Shown here piece after piece: positions 34,622 to 43,614 of a DNA stretch of 64,000 bases. The stretch spans positions 186,001-250,000 of the forward strand of contig NZ_JANDBC010000002.1 of NCBI RefSeq assembly GCF_024320785.1, written 5' to 3'. The position numbers were made by a program, and so were the translations under genes. Source of the DNA: Gracilimonas sediminicola. Lineage in GTDB: Bacteria > Bacteroidota > Rhodothermia > Balneolales > Balneolaceae. How positions within the stretch are numbered: the first letter of the stretch is position 1; every line of letters begins with the position of its first letter. The notes under the pieces were generated by a model. The model was given only the letters and a program-made list of their open reading frames with translations, had not been told where the DNA came from and did not search any database.

Positions 34622-36328
34622 ATGAAATCAAGCAATTCTGGATATACCATGAGCTGCATTATGTGTGGCCGTGAAAATGACGAGAGAGAAACCAGCACCT
34701 ATTGCACGTATTGCGGAGGAGTTCTGGATATTGAGTACAACAAATCCGAGAAGCACATTCAGTATCCGCTGAAAGAGATTTTACCAGATCCTCTCAAAAA
34801 TCATTATTCATCGCTGAAGAAGCTCGATCGTCTTTCCGAGAAATATGATGCTGAACTGTACGCCAAGCTTGAATTTGAACATCCCACCGGATGCTTTAAG
34901 GACCGGGGAAGTTATATAGAAGTGCAAAAAGCCCTGGAACTGGGTGCTGATGCTATTTGCCTGGCTTCTACCGGAAATATGGCTGCATCAGTGGCTGCCT
35001 ATGCCTGTTATTTTAAAATTCCTTGTTTCGTGTTTGTGCCGGAAAAAACACCGGAAGTAAAACTGGCACAGGCTACCATTTATGATGCCACCATCATAAA
35101 GATTAAAGGTGATTTTATGGCATGTGAGAAACTGTGTCGTGAGTTTGCCAAATCCGGAAATTACTACCTTGCCGGAGATTATGTTTTCCGTCAGGAAGGA
35201 CAAAAATCATTCTCCTATGAGTTATATGAGCAGGGTGACACCGAATTCGATTACATCTTTGTACCCATTGGTGCCGGAACCAACTTCGCTGCCATCTATA
35301 AAGGCTACAAAGAGATGAAGGCAGCCGGGATGATTGATAAGATCCCAAGCTTTGTAGCAGTTCAACCCGAACAAAGTTCACCGGTGGTGGAAGGGATTTT
35401 TAAGAAGGATAAAATCGTCAAAGAGCAGGTAAATACCATGGCGGATGCGGTTGCCGTAGCCGATCCGCTTGATTTCTATAAAGTATTCCGCGGAATTGAG
35501 GAAACGGACGGACTTGCCTTTACCGCAACCGAGAATGAATTGCTCGAATCGATGCAGGAAATGACCGTTGAGGAAGGTTATTTCACTGAACCGGCTTGTG
35601 CCATTCCGCTTGCCACCTTCAAAAACAACCTGGATCAATTTAAAGGAAAGAAATGCCTGTTCGTGCTCACAGGTACCGGGCTCAAGAGTTCACATATCGT
35701 GGCCAAATACTCTCTCTCCTCTCCGGTACTCCCACCAAACCTCGAACGCATTCAGCAATATATTGAGTCCGGATTTATTGACATGCAAAAGAACAGCTGG
35801 GGTCAATCACGTAACACCGGCTTTGAGAACGTCAATATGGACGAGGGACATACCAAGCTGTATGATGAGTATGTGAATAACATCAACCGAAAAGGGAAAA
35901 CCCTAAAAGAGGAAGAGATTAAGGTACTTCGTTCATTGGTTTATAATGAGGATGCAGATCTCGAATACCCTGTTGAGGTAGTGGATTACAAGCTTACCAT
36001 GCGTAAACACGGACTGGTAAGTGCAGCCGTGAAGCTGAAAATTGAAGACAAAGACGAAATCATCTCCCTCGATCAGGGTGTTGGACCCATTGATGCCATT
36101 CTTACTGCTATCAAATCAGAAACGGATGGCTTCCTCCCGCTTGAAGTCATAAATCACGAAGTGGAAATCCTGAGTCCCGATACCGACTCATTGGTTATTG
36201 TAACCCTAACCCTTGAGAAAGAGGGACATCGCTTTACCTCTAAGGGCGCTTCACCTGACACCCTTGAGGCCGTAATTCAGGCGTTTGTGAAAGGATTGGC
36301 AATAGCTAACAAGGCTCTGGCAGTCTGA
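34622..36328 (+). CDS. Threonine synthase-like PLP enzyme fused to a LeuA-type regulatory domain
   Basis: A 568-residue fusion. Residues 12-31 form a zinc ribbon (Cys12, Cys15, Cys28, Cys31). Residues about 50-400 are a fold-type II PLP enzyme with the cofactor lysine Lys93 in HPTGCFKDRGS, the STGNMAASVAAYA loop and PIGAGTNFAAIYKG. These match threonine synthase, which makes threonine from phosphohomoserine. Residues about 430-568 match the alpha-isopropylmalate synthase regulatory (LeuA dimer) domain: LRSLVYNEDADLEYPVEVVDYKL, ISLDQGVGPIDAILTAI and FTSKGASPDTLEAVIQAFVKGLA. In LeuA this domain binds leucine, so allosteric control by a branched-chain amino acid is likely. An in-frame ATG at 34649 is an alternative start. 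Confidence 0.85.
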   Translation: MKSSNSGYTMSCIMCGRENDERETSTYCTYCGGVLDIEYNKSEKHIQYPLKEILPDPLKNHYSSLKKLDRLSEKYDAELYAKLEFEHPTGCFKDRGSYIEVQKALELGADAICLASTGNMAASVAAYACYFKIPCFVFVPEKTPEVKLAQATIYDATIIKIKGDFMACEKLCREFAKSGNYYLAGDYVFRQEGQKSFSYELYEQGDTEFDYIFVPIGAGTNFAAIYKGYKEMKAAGMIDKIPSFVAVQPEQSSPVVEGIFKKDKIVKEQVNTMADAVAVADPLDFYKVFRGIEETDGLAFTATENELLESMQEMTVEEGYFTEPACAIPLATFKNNLDQFKGKKCLFVLTGTGLKSSHIVAKYSLSSPVLPPNLERIQQYIESGFIDMQKNSWGQSRNTGFENVNMDEGHTKLYDEYVNNINRKGKTLKEEEIKVLRSLVYNEDADLEYPVEVVDYKLTMRKHGLVSAAVKLKIEDKDEIISLDQGVGPIDAILTAIKSETDGFLPLEVINHEVEILSPDTDSLVIVTLTLEKEGHRFTSKGASPDTLEAVIQAFVKGLAIANKALAV

Positions 36329-36339
36329 AAAGTGTTAAA

Positions 36340-36410
36340 GTGTTTACGTGTTAAAGTGCTGGGTTTTAAAGTAATTGGGTGTTTATCTATAAACGTTAAC
36401 ACGTAAACAC
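36340..36410. repeat. Long inverted repeat between convergent threonine synthase and dapD
   Basis: A 15-bp perfect inverted repeat, GTGTTTACGTGTTAA (36340-36354) and TTAACACGTAAACAC (36396-36410), sits within longer imperfect arms, with 41 bases between. A shorter AAAGTG-type period is seen in the left arm. It could end transcription from both sides but lacks a T-run. Confidence 0.65.
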
Positions 36411-36422
36411 GTTATCACATGA

Positions 36423-37169
36423 CTACCGAAGAGCTTCTTCTAATTCCAGCGAAGCATTACTTCCTTCATCTCTGTATTTCACAATAATCGGGCAGGACAT
36501 GCTGAGTCCATTTTCTTTAGCCCAATCGTTACTCACAGGACGGGTTCCGGGAATAACTACTGCATTTTCAGGAATAGCTGAACCGCGCTCCAGAACTTTC
36601 TCATTCACCGTATCATAAACAGGAACGGCTTTGGAAAGCGTAACTCCGGGTGCAATAACAGCTCCTTTCTTCACAAGAATTCCTTCCACAATTACAGATC
36701 CGGCCCCGATAAAGCAATCGTCCTCGATGATCACCGGATTCATCCCAACAGGCTCTAATACTCCACCTATCTGCACTCCGGCTGAAAGGTGTACATTCTT
36801 CCCAATCTGGGCACAAGAACCCACGAGAGCATGGCTATCAACCATTGAACCTTCATCCACATAAGCACCAACATTGATATAAGCCGGCGGCATAATGATT
36901 ACACCGGATGAAACAAAAGCCCCTCTGCGAACGGATGAACCACCCGGAACCAAACGCACACCGTCCTCAGGACCAAAATACCGGGGAGGCAGGTTGTGTT
37001 TATCTACGAAACCCTCATAAATGCCTTCATAGGAAGTATTTTCACCATCTTTAAAGGAGGCCAGAATAGCTTCTTTCACTTCTACATTTGCCTCCCAGCC
37101 ATTTTCGGTTTTGTTGGCTGCTCTTACGGTTCCTTCTTCCAGTTGATCTAAAATATCTTCGTAACTCAT
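36423..37169 (-). CDS. dapD: 2,3,4,5-tetrahydropyridine-2,6-dicarboxylate N-succinyltransferase
   Basis: A 248-residue left-handed beta-helix acyltransferase of the succinylase branch of DAP/lysine synthesis. Hexapeptide repeats are plain: VRRGAFVSSGVIIMPPAYINVGAYVDEGSMVDSHALVGSCAQIGKNVHLSAGVQIGGVLEP, then IEDDCFIGAGSVIVEGILVKKGAVIAPGV. The N-terminal helical domain is shorter than in E. coli (about 274 residues). It is the last of lysC-dapB-dapA-dapD, with a 116-base gap before it, and implies that a DapC-type aminotransferase is needed (candidate at 31.1 kb). Confidence 0.93.
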   Translation of the reverse strand: MSYEDILDQLEEGTVRAANKTENGWEANVEVKEAILASFKDGENTSYEGIYEGFVDKHNLPPRYFGPEDGVRLVPGGSSVRRGAFVSSGVIIMPPAYINVGAYVDEGSMVDSHALVGSCAQIGKNVHLSAGVQIGGVLEPVGMNPVIIEDDCFIGAGSVIVEGILVKKGAVIAPGVTLSKAVPVYDTVNEKVLERGSAIPENAVVIPGTRPVSNDWAKENGLSMSCPIIVKYRDEGSNASLELEEALR

Positions 37170-37285
37170 TCTATAGTTTTGTTTATTGAATTCATTGATT
37201 GTGACATTCCAAGCAGTCTTTAAGATCTTCGCTAACCAAACTTTTGAAGATTCTTCACTTGGCTCAGAATGACTAAATACTAATT

Positions 37286-38170
37286 TTATTGCTTAGCAAG
37301 CCACGCTGCTATATCCTCATCCGCTTGCGCCAGGTTGGCTTCCACTTCTTCAGAAATATCACCCAGCGACAATGGCAACCTAACAGTATCAGTAGCTATC
37401 CAGTTCTTTTTGCCAAGCAGAACTTTTACCGGAACCGGATTCGGGGCTTTAAATAAGGCGTCCGTTGCATTCTTCCATAAAGGGAATAATCCTTCCGTTT
37501 CTCCTTTCAGGCAAAGTTCCACATATTTGTGAGTAGCTTTAGGCCATACATTTGAAGCTACGGAAACCAAGCCTATACCGCCTTCTTTACTAAAAGCCGG
37601 AGTCATGCCGTCATCACCGCTGTAGAATTTAACATCGGGTGCTTCGCGGCGGAAAGCCTTGAACTCTTCTACACTTCCGCTGGCTTCTTTCACTCCCATC
37701 AGGTGATCAAATTCTTTACTGAGGCGGGCGGGAACACTCGGATGCATTTTTACCCCCGTTCGGGAAGGTACATTGTAAAGCATACAGGGAACATCCGTCT
37801 CAGCCATCAATTCACTGAACCACTCAAACTGACCTTCAGCTCCCGGTTTTGCATAAAGAGGTGTTACCAATAGTAATGCATCAGGTTTTATTTCATTGCA
37901 AAAGTGGATGAAATCGACCTGAGCAGGAAGGTTAAAGCCACCAACTCCAATCATAACCGGAACATCCAGATTCAGATCCTTGGTGAACTCGACAACCTCT
38001 CTTTTTTCTTCTTCATTCAGGTTCAGCCCTTCTCCGGTACTGCCCAAAATCAATACGCCATTGCCGGCCTCCTCCTGTTTTCTGAGAAGCTGTTCAAAGC
38101 TGTCATAGTCCACACTCCCGTCTGTGTTCATCGGAGTGACAATAGCCGTCCACAGTGGAAAATTTTCCAT
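37286..38170 (-). CDS. dapA: 4-hydroxy-tetrahydrodipicolinate synthase
   Basis: A 294-residue Schiff-base aldolase condensing pyruvate with aspartate semialdehyde. The active-site lysine is in MGVKEASGS, the tyrosine in CMLYNVPSRTG, and the LGSTGEGLNLNEEEK loop holds the catalytic Thr. Its ATG shares one base with the dapB stop (TAATG), so translation is coupled. Length is normal. Confidence 0.95.
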   Translation of the reverse strand: MENFPLWTAIVTPMNTDGSVDYDSFEQLLRKQEEAGNGVLILGSTGEGLNLNEEEKREVVEFTKDLNLDVPVMIGVGGFNLPAQVDFIHFCNEIKPDALLLVTPLYAKPGAEGQFEWFSELMAETDVPCMLYNVPSRTGVKMHPSVPARLSKEFDHLMGVKEASGSVEEFKAFRREAPDVKFYSGDDGMTPAFSKEGGIGLVSVASNVWPKATHKYVELCLKGETEGLFPLWKNATDALFKAPNPVPVKVLLGKKNWIATDTVRLPLSLGDISEEVEANLAQADEDIAAWLAKQ

Positions 38171-38847
38171 TATTTTTGTTCCTCCATTACTTGATCAAAT
38201 AACTGCCCAAAGGTACGAATTCCTGCTTCCATCTTCGAATGGTTAACCAGTTGCTTTGCGGCCCAAATCGCCCCTTCTGCAAATAAAGCACGGTCTAAGG
38301 CCTTATGTTTTAGGGTGATTTCTTCTGTTTCTGTTTTCAGGGTCAGTTCATGAATTCCTTTAACATCACCTTCCCGGGCTGAGGTTACTTCTGCTTCCTT
38401 ATCCAACCACTCCTTCCAGGACAGTGCCGTTCCGCTGGGGGCATCTTTTTTATGAACGTGATGCACTTCGTGAATATAAAATTCCGGGTCTTTCAAAATG
38501 TTTGATCCCGCCGAAATAGCCTCGATGCTTTTACGGATTACATTCATTCCCAGGCTAAAATTGGAAGCCATAATCCATTTCGCATTCTTGGCTTTTACCT
38601 GCTCCTCCAAATCGTTTGGCCACTCACAACCGGTACTTCCCCATGCGGCCGGGATGCCGGCCTCAATCACTGTGTCCAGTACATCGGGTACGGCATCTCC
38701 CGGCACAAAAATGATAACCGCATCTGCTACTTGAAGTTTCTCTACGGTGGGGGGATTCGATGAGTCAAAAGCTTCGGATAGTTCATCTCCCAAAAGCTCC
38801 ACCACTTTTCCACCGGTCTTTCCTGTTCCAATAACTGCAATTTTCAT
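38170..38847 (-). CDS. dapB: 4-hydroxy-tetrahydrodipicolinate reductase, short form
   Basis: A 225-residue NAD(P)H reductase. The nucleotide loop is AVIGTGKTGGKV, and the catalytic core IHEVHHVHKKDAPSGTALS is intact, with the paired His and Lys. It is some 45 residues shorter than E. coli DapB. The missing part lies between the nucleotide loop and VADAVIIFVPGDAV, where the cofactor-discriminating loop normally sits. The second gene of the operon, 11 bases after lysC, overlapping dapA by one base. Confidence 0.92.
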   Translation of the reverse strand: MKIAVIGTGKTGGKVVELLGDELSEAFDSSNPPTVEKLQVADAVIIFVPGDAVPDVLDTVIEAGIPAAWGSTGCEWPNDLEEQVKAKNAKWIMASNFSLGMNVIRKSIEAISAGSNILKDPEFYIHEVHHVHKKDAPSGTALSWKEWLDKEAEVTSAREGDVKGIHELTLKTETEEITLKHKALDRALFAEGAIWAAKQLVNHSKMEAGIRTFGQLFDQVMEEQK

Positions 38848-38858
38848 AAATCTGATTC

Positions 38859-40187
38859 TTATTCAGTGATAAATTTCCCGTGCAACATCCGCACGATATC
38901 TTCAGCTTGTTTCTGCTCAACCAAAAAACAAAGATTATTCGGGCTGGCCCCATGACAAATTAACCGGACGTTATACTCTTCCAGGGCAGTAAATAGCGGG
39001 CCGCCAATTCCGGAGGTTTTCTGTAAGTCATTCCCTATCAGAGCAATCAATGCAAGCTCCTCTTCCACGATGACTTCCGCAAACCGGCCGAGTTCTTCCA
39101 GCACATCCTCATTTAACTCTACCTTGTTGGCCGCATTTACAGCCGTATCCAGGGTGAGCGCCACGCTTACCTCACTGGTACTTACCAGGTCAACCGAAAT
39201 TTTATGCTCTGCCAGCACCTTAAACAAATGTGCCAGAAATCCATGCTGGTGAAGCATCTCCAAACTGTTTACCGTCAGTAAGGTCTGATCTTTACGAAGA
39301 GAAATTGCCCGAATAGGTGGCTTTTTCTCCGCATCTTTAACGATGTATGTACCGGGATTTTCGGGATCGGAGCTGGAAGCTACCCGCACGTTTACCCCTG
39401 CTCTCATTGCCGGTTTTAAGGTTGCCGGGTGCAGCACTTTCCCGCCAAAAACCGAAAGCTCAGCTGCCTCATCAAACGTGATCTCGTTAATCGGAAAGGC
39501 ATCGGGCACAATGCGGGGGTCGGTGGTGAATACGCCGGCTACATCTGTCCAGATCTCCAAGGTGTCGGCACCTACGGTTTCGGCAAACAAAGAGGCTGAA
39601 AAATCGCTCCCGCCCCGGCCAAGTGTGGTTGTATTCCCAAATACATCCGAACCAATAAAGCCTTGGGTCAGATAAGTTTTCCCTACCTGAATATGTTTAT
39701 CGGCCTTCTTTTTAATGGATGCGAGAATGGGCTCTGCATTCCCAAAGGTGGAATCGGTTTTCATCACATTGCGGGCATCCAGCCACTTGGCATCCACTCC
39801 GTTTTCTCTAAGTACTTCAACAAAAATCCGTGTGGACATCAACTCACCGAAAGCGTACAAGGCATCTTTCCAGCGCTTATCACGTCCTACAAAATCAAGA
39901 TGTTCGCGCAGCCCGGAAAACTCGGTATAAAATGCATCTCTGAGCTTCTCTTCCTCTTTACATTGCTCAATAATGGCAAGATGGCGCTTCTCTATACTGC
40001 CAAGAAGTTCTTCCCGCTGGGTAGAATCTAACTGGCTTGCTGAAAGGGCTACTAAGTCGTTGGTGGTGCCGGAAGTCGCACTAATTACAATAAGCCGGCG
40101 GTCCGGATCAGACGCAACGATTTTGGCACTGCGCTGCATGGCATCGAACGTGCCTACACTGGTGCCTCCGAATTTGGATACAATCAT
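38859..40187 (-). CDS. lysC: Aspartate kinase (monofunctional)
   Basis: A 442-residue aspartokinase starting the aspartate pathway. The kinase signature KFGGTSVGTFDAM is at the start, TLGRGGSDFSASLFAE and VFTTDPRIVPDAFPINEITFDEAAELSVFGGKVLHP follow, and two ACT domains form the last 150 residues (LLTVNSLEMLHQHGFLAHLFKVLAEHKISVDLVSTSEVSVALTLD, and ELALIALIGNDL). Feedback inhibition by lysine and/or threonine is expected. No homoserine dehydrogenase fusion is present. It heads the lysC-dapB-dapA-dapD cluster. I see no recognisable lysine riboswitch in the 185-bp leader. Confidence 0.95.
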   Translation of the reverse strand: MIVSKFGGTSVGTFDAMQRSAKIVASDPDRRLIVISATSGTTNDLVALSASQLDSTQREELLGSIEKRHLAIIEQCKEEEKLRDAFYTEFSGLREHLDFVGRDKRWKDALYAFGELMSTRIFVEVLRENGVDAKWLDARNVMKTDSTFGNAEPILASIKKKADKHIQVGKTYLTQGFIGSDVFGNTTTLGRGGSDFSASLFAETVGADTLEIWTDVAGVFTTDPRIVPDAFPINEITFDEAAELSVFGGKVLHPATLKPAMRAGVNVRVASSSDPENPGTYIVKDAEKKPPIRAISLRKDQTLLTVNSLEMLHQHGFLAHLFKVLAEHKISVDLVSTSEVSVALTLDTAVNAANKVELNEDVLEELGRFAEVIVEEELALIALIGNDLQKTSGIGGPLFTALEEYNVRLICHGASPNNLCFLVEQKQAEDIVRMLHGKFITE

Positions 40188-40372
40188 TAATTCTAGAAAG
40201 TTTATTGATGAATGAGTGAGCGCAGAAAATAAAGACTCTTTACCCCAATCCCCTATAGAAAAGCTCTATTTAACCATTTTTTTACGGTTTTTAAGGGATG
40301 AATGAGTACATGCCTCATTCCCAAGAATTTTGTATCCTCACTCGACATTAAATTCAGAACAAATTTTACTTC

Positions 40373-41620
40373 ATGGATTCAGCACTAATCACCAGCGATG
40401 CGGTTACCTTTGGACTATTGATGGCTATACTGGCCGGAATTTTCATTACCTCTCACAGTGATAATCCCAAATGGCAGAAATTCTACAAGTTTGTGCCTTC
40501 GCTGCTCTTGTGCTACTTCATCCCTTCGCTGCTGACTACTTTTGGGGTAGTTTCTGAAGCCGATTCCAATCTCTATTATGTAGCTTCCCGATATCTACTG
40601 CCGGCAAGTTTGGTACTGCTCACCCTGAGTATAGATCTCAAAGGAATTATGAACCTTGGGCCAAAAGCAGTCATTATGTTTTTGGCTGGAACCGGAAGTA
40701 TCATGATTGGCGGCCCCATTGCCCTGCTTATTGTGGGAACCATCAGTCCTGAAATTGTAGGCGGAACCGGGCCTGATGCCGTTTGGCGCGGACTTGCAAC
40801 CGTGGCCGGAAGCTGGATTGGCGGCGGGGCGAACCAAACCGCCATGCTGGAAGTGTTTGAGCCGAGTACCGATCTTTTCGGCGCTATGGTTACGGTGGAT
40901 ATCATCGTAGCCAACATCTGGATGGCTTTTCTGCTCTACGGTGCCGGCATATCCGAGCAGGTGGATAAGTGGTTTAAAGCCGATGCTTCTGCTATCGATG
41001 AACTGAAACACAACATCGCTGAATATCAGGCCAACATTGCCCGGGTTCCAACCCTGGTGGATTTCACTAAAATAATTGCAGTGGCTTTCGTGATCGTGGC
41101 TCTTGGCCACCTTGCAGGTGACACCATCGCTCCTTGGATTGATGAAAATGCACCGGCTCTGGCTGATTTAAGCCTGAACTCTTCCTTCTTTTGGATTGTA
41201 GTAGTAGCTACTACCGGCGGACTTATCCTGTCGTTTACCAAAGTTCGAAATCTTGAAGGTGCGGGAGCTTCTAAACTGGGAAGCCTGTTTCTGTACATCC
41301 TGGTAATGACCATCGGGATGAAAATGAACATTGCATCCATGCTGGATGCACCCGGTTTCTTTGTAATCGGTGCCGTGTGGATCCTGATCCACGTAGCCGT
41401 ATTGTTGACGGTTGGAAAGCTCATTAAAGCGCCTTTCTTCTTTGTTGCCGTTGGAAGTCAGGCTAACGTAGGGGGAGCAGCATCCGCTCCTATTGTAGCT
41501 TCGGCCTTCCATTCAGCGTTAGCCCCGGTTGGTGTATTACTCGCCGTTCTGGGTTATGCTTTAGGTACCTATGGAGCTTACTTGTGTGCCATTATGATGC
41601 AGGCTATTGCGGGAATGTGA
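40373..41620 (+). CDS. DUF819 family integral membrane protein
   Basis: A 415-residue protein with about eleven transmembrane helices (for example FGLLMAILAGIFITSH, FIPSLLTTFGVV, AVIMFLAGTGSIMIGGPIALLIVG, LFLYILVMTIGMKMNIASML, AVLLTVGKLIKAPFFFVAVGSQANVGGAASAPIVA). The conserved GGGANQTAML and QANVGGAASAP loops are the DUF819 signature. The family resembles secondary transporters and is of unknown substrate. It is divergent from lysC, so a link with amino-acid export is possible but unsupported. Confidence 0.88.
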   Translation: MDSALITSDAVTFGLLMAILAGIFITSHSDNPKWQKFYKFVPSLLLCYFIPSLLTTFGVVSEADSNLYYVASRYLLPASLVLLTLSIDLKGIMNLGPKAVIMFLAGTGSIMIGGPIALLIVGTISPEIVGGTGPDAVWRGLATVAGSWIGGGANQTAMLEVFEPSTDLFGAMVTVDIIVANIWMAFLLYGAGISEQVDKWFKADASAIDELKHNIAEYQANIARVPTLVDFTKIIAVAFVIVALGHLAGDTIAPWIDENAPALADLSLNSSFFWIVVVATTGGLILSFTKVRNLEGAGASKLGSLFLYILVMTIGMKMNIASMLDAPGFFVIGAVWILIHVAVLLTVGKLIKAPFFFVAVGSQANVGGAASAPIVASAFHSALAPVGVLLAVLGYALGTYGAYLCAIMMQAIAGM

Positions 41621-41969
41621 TTCAGGAATTTCAGGACTGAACCTGGATTAGAAGTCCTTCTCCTTAATAAGAAGAAGACAGAAGAGGTCCGTTTTTGTTG
41701 ATATACGCCGAATCGATCCTGTCCCAGAGTATGTAAATCTGATACACCACCGCACAAGTGGACACTTGCCCTATTGCGGGCTATTGCAGTTGAATGAGGT
41801 GGGAGGTTTTGGAAGGCTAATTCCAGGTTTTCTAATCCATAATAATCCGCTTCATCCGTGTTCGGTTTGGTAGTTTGAACAAGAAAGAATTCCTTTCAAA
41901 ATTCAAGATAAGCTTTACTCTTCTTCGTATCTTTAGAGCTAATATTAATCCGACTAAATACCCTGTTTC
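41621..41969. other. Gene-free gap with a degenerate ACGGAT-type repeat
   Basis: I find no coding region in these 349 bases. A degenerate dispersed repeat lies at 41833-41870 (CTAATCCATAATAATCCGC, then TTCATCCGTGTTCGG). It resembles reverse-complement wording near 32284 (GAACACGGATTAAGCGG) and the gap at 8.3-8.5 kb. The promoter of the following operon must lie in the last 100 bases. Confidence 0.4.
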
Positions 41970-43139
41970 TTGAAGAGAGCACTTAAGTTCCTGTTCACCT
42001 TTCTGGCTGCGGCCGCCTTAGTATTTGCTTTGGTCATAGGCCTCAATTATTCCGGCTTTGAAACCCTTTTTGAAAACGAAGAAGGAATGGCTGAAGGCAG
42101 CCAGTATATCGAGAATACCTACTCCCTTGCCGGTTTGGCAGAGTTTATAGGCGAGCATCCGGAGTGGGTTTCCATTACTTCATACAATGTTAACGACCCC
42201 GATTCCGGGATTTTTTATCAGGAGGATATTCCCCGCGCCCTTGGTGCCACCTCGAACCTGTTCCTGCTAATGGAATACGAACGGCAGGTTGCTGAAGGAC
42301 TTCTGGATCCTGATGAAACCATAAGCCTGAAAGAAATTGAGAAATTTGCCCTGCCCGAGATCAGTGAGAACAATCACAATAAGCTAATTGAAGAATTTGA
42401 AGGCGGTACGGCCCCACTTGATGATGTGGTTCTGGCCATGCTCCAAAACAGCGACCTGGTTTCAGCGGATTATCTTTGGTTCCGACTCGGTGAAGAAAAT
42501 ATCAGAACCCTGATTGACACAGTAGGAATGCCTGAAACGACGCTGCCTCTTCCCTTCAGTGGTATGTATATGCGCATCAACCCGTCTCTGAATGATACAG
42601 CAGCATTGAGCAGCATGAGCTTTTCAGATTTTGCTGAACAATCCATTTCTGAAGCTAAAAAATTAAGGGATGATGAAGAATATAATCAGCAGGTGAAAAA
42701 TCAGTTTAATGATGACCGGCTTTCTCTCACCTTTATGCAGGAACGGGATGCACTGGCATACTTTCCGCAGGCTACCACCAGGCAACTGGCGGATTTGATG
42801 ACCCGACTCATAGAGAACCGGGTTCTATCTGAAGAAGTGTCTGAAGCCGTTAAAGAGAAACTCCGCTGGCCGATGGGGTCCGAACCTATTTCCCGCAGTT
42901 TCGAAGACTATGGCGCTATTTACGACAACCGGATGGGTCTGCTGGGAGGTATCGATTTTGGAACCTCAATTTATGATGGGCACACCTCGGTACAAGCGGT
43001 ATTTTTTGATCAGCTTCCTGTTGGGTTCTGGGTGCATATGAGCGCCAACCACATGCAGGAAGATTACCAGCAAAGGCTGATTTGGGACCCTGCTCTCTAC
43101 GAAACTACACAAAATGAAATGGCCGCAAACGATGAATAA
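41970..43139 (+). CDS. Beta-lactamase-fold pseudoenzyme, membrane-anchored
   Basis: A 389-residue protein with an uncleaved-looking N-terminal helix (LKFLFTFLAAAALVFALVIGL) and a body resembling class A beta-lactamase-like proteins, but with the active site lost. Aligned to the intact homologue at 1962, the Ser-x-x-Lys motif is replaced by ATSN (residues 93-96). The segment expected to hold KTG reads NRMGLLGG. NSDLVSADYLWFRL corresponds to the SSNLATNIL helix. It starts at TTG; the next in-frame ATG is residue 40, past the membrane helix. It overlaps the next gene by 8 bases. It probably binds peptidoglycan or a partner rather than cutting it. Confidence 0.65.
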   Translation: MKRALKFLFTFLAAAALVFALVIGLNYSGFETLFENEEGMAEGSQYIENTYSLAGLAEFIGEHPEWVSITSYNVNDPDSGIFYQEDIPRALGATSNLFLLMEYERQVAEGLLDPDETISLKEIEKFALPEISENNHNKLIEEFEGGTAPLDDVVLAMLQNSDLVSADYLWFRLGEENIRTLIDTVGMPETTLPLPFSGMYMRINPSLNDTAALSSMSFSDFAEQSISEAKKLRDDEEYNQQVKNQFNDDRLSLTFMQERDALAYFPQATTRQLADLMTRLIENRVLSEEVSEAVKEKLRWPMGSEPISRSFEDYGAIYDNRMGLLGGIDFGTSIYDGHTSVQAVFFDQLPVGFWVHMSANHMQEDYQQRLIWDPALYETTQNEMAANDE

Positions 43140-43614
43140 TTACCGACTCCTGTACTTCTTTTGGGCTGTTCCGGCTTATCTTTTATTTCTGGTTATTCAG
43201 CAAGGGCTGGTTTACCAAAGCTCCATTGATACCTATGAAAATGGAACCACCTATCTTGCCGAAGTCACTGACTTTGATATCAAACAGATTGCGGCTCAAA
43301 GTAATGGGTATGTTGATATTCGCTTCGAAACCGAGGATGAGTTGATTGAGCGGCGGCTTTCTCTGTCTGTACAAATGGCGCAGGAACTCATGAAGACCAA
43401 TAACATCCCTATCCGTTATCAAAAAGGAGCCTTCCAGGAAATTGTGCTTTATCCCACTTTCAATATTCAAAAAAGCACATCACTTTTTAATATGAGTGTT
43501 GCATTCATCGGTTTGGTAGTGACGGTTATTTCCGGTTTTTTTGTAAACCGATATGTGCGCAGAAAAGTCGCAGACGAAAATGATGAGAAATTTGAAATCG
43601 AACGGGTAGATTAA
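43132..43614 (+). CDS. Two-helix membrane protein of unknown function
   Basis: About 160 residues from the ATG at 43132. A membrane helix lies near residues 5-22 (LLYFFWAVPAYLLFLVIQQ) and another near 120-143 (MSVAFIGLVVTVISGFFV), with a 95-residue extracytoplasmic beta-rich domain between (AEVTDFDIKQIAAQSNGYVDIRFETEDELIERRLSL). The layout resembles DUF3592-type proteins, but I cannot confirm that. It is embedded between the pseudoenzyme and a methylase gene with overlaps of 8 and 1 bases, so it is part of the same operon. Confidence 0.7.
   Translation: MNNYRLLYFFWAVPAYLLFLVIQQGLVYQSSIDTYENGTTYLAEVTDFDIKQIAAQSNGYVDIRFETEDELIERRLSLSVQMAQELMKTNNIPIRYQKGAFQEIVLYPTFNIQKSTSLFNMSVAFIGLVVTVISGFFVNRYVRRKVADENDEKFEIERVD

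Noticed and set aside
40188-40372. A lysine riboswitch in the lysC leader
   Set aside because: The 185-bp gap lacks the recognisable conserved junction sequences, and the region must also hold the divergent DUF819 promoter.
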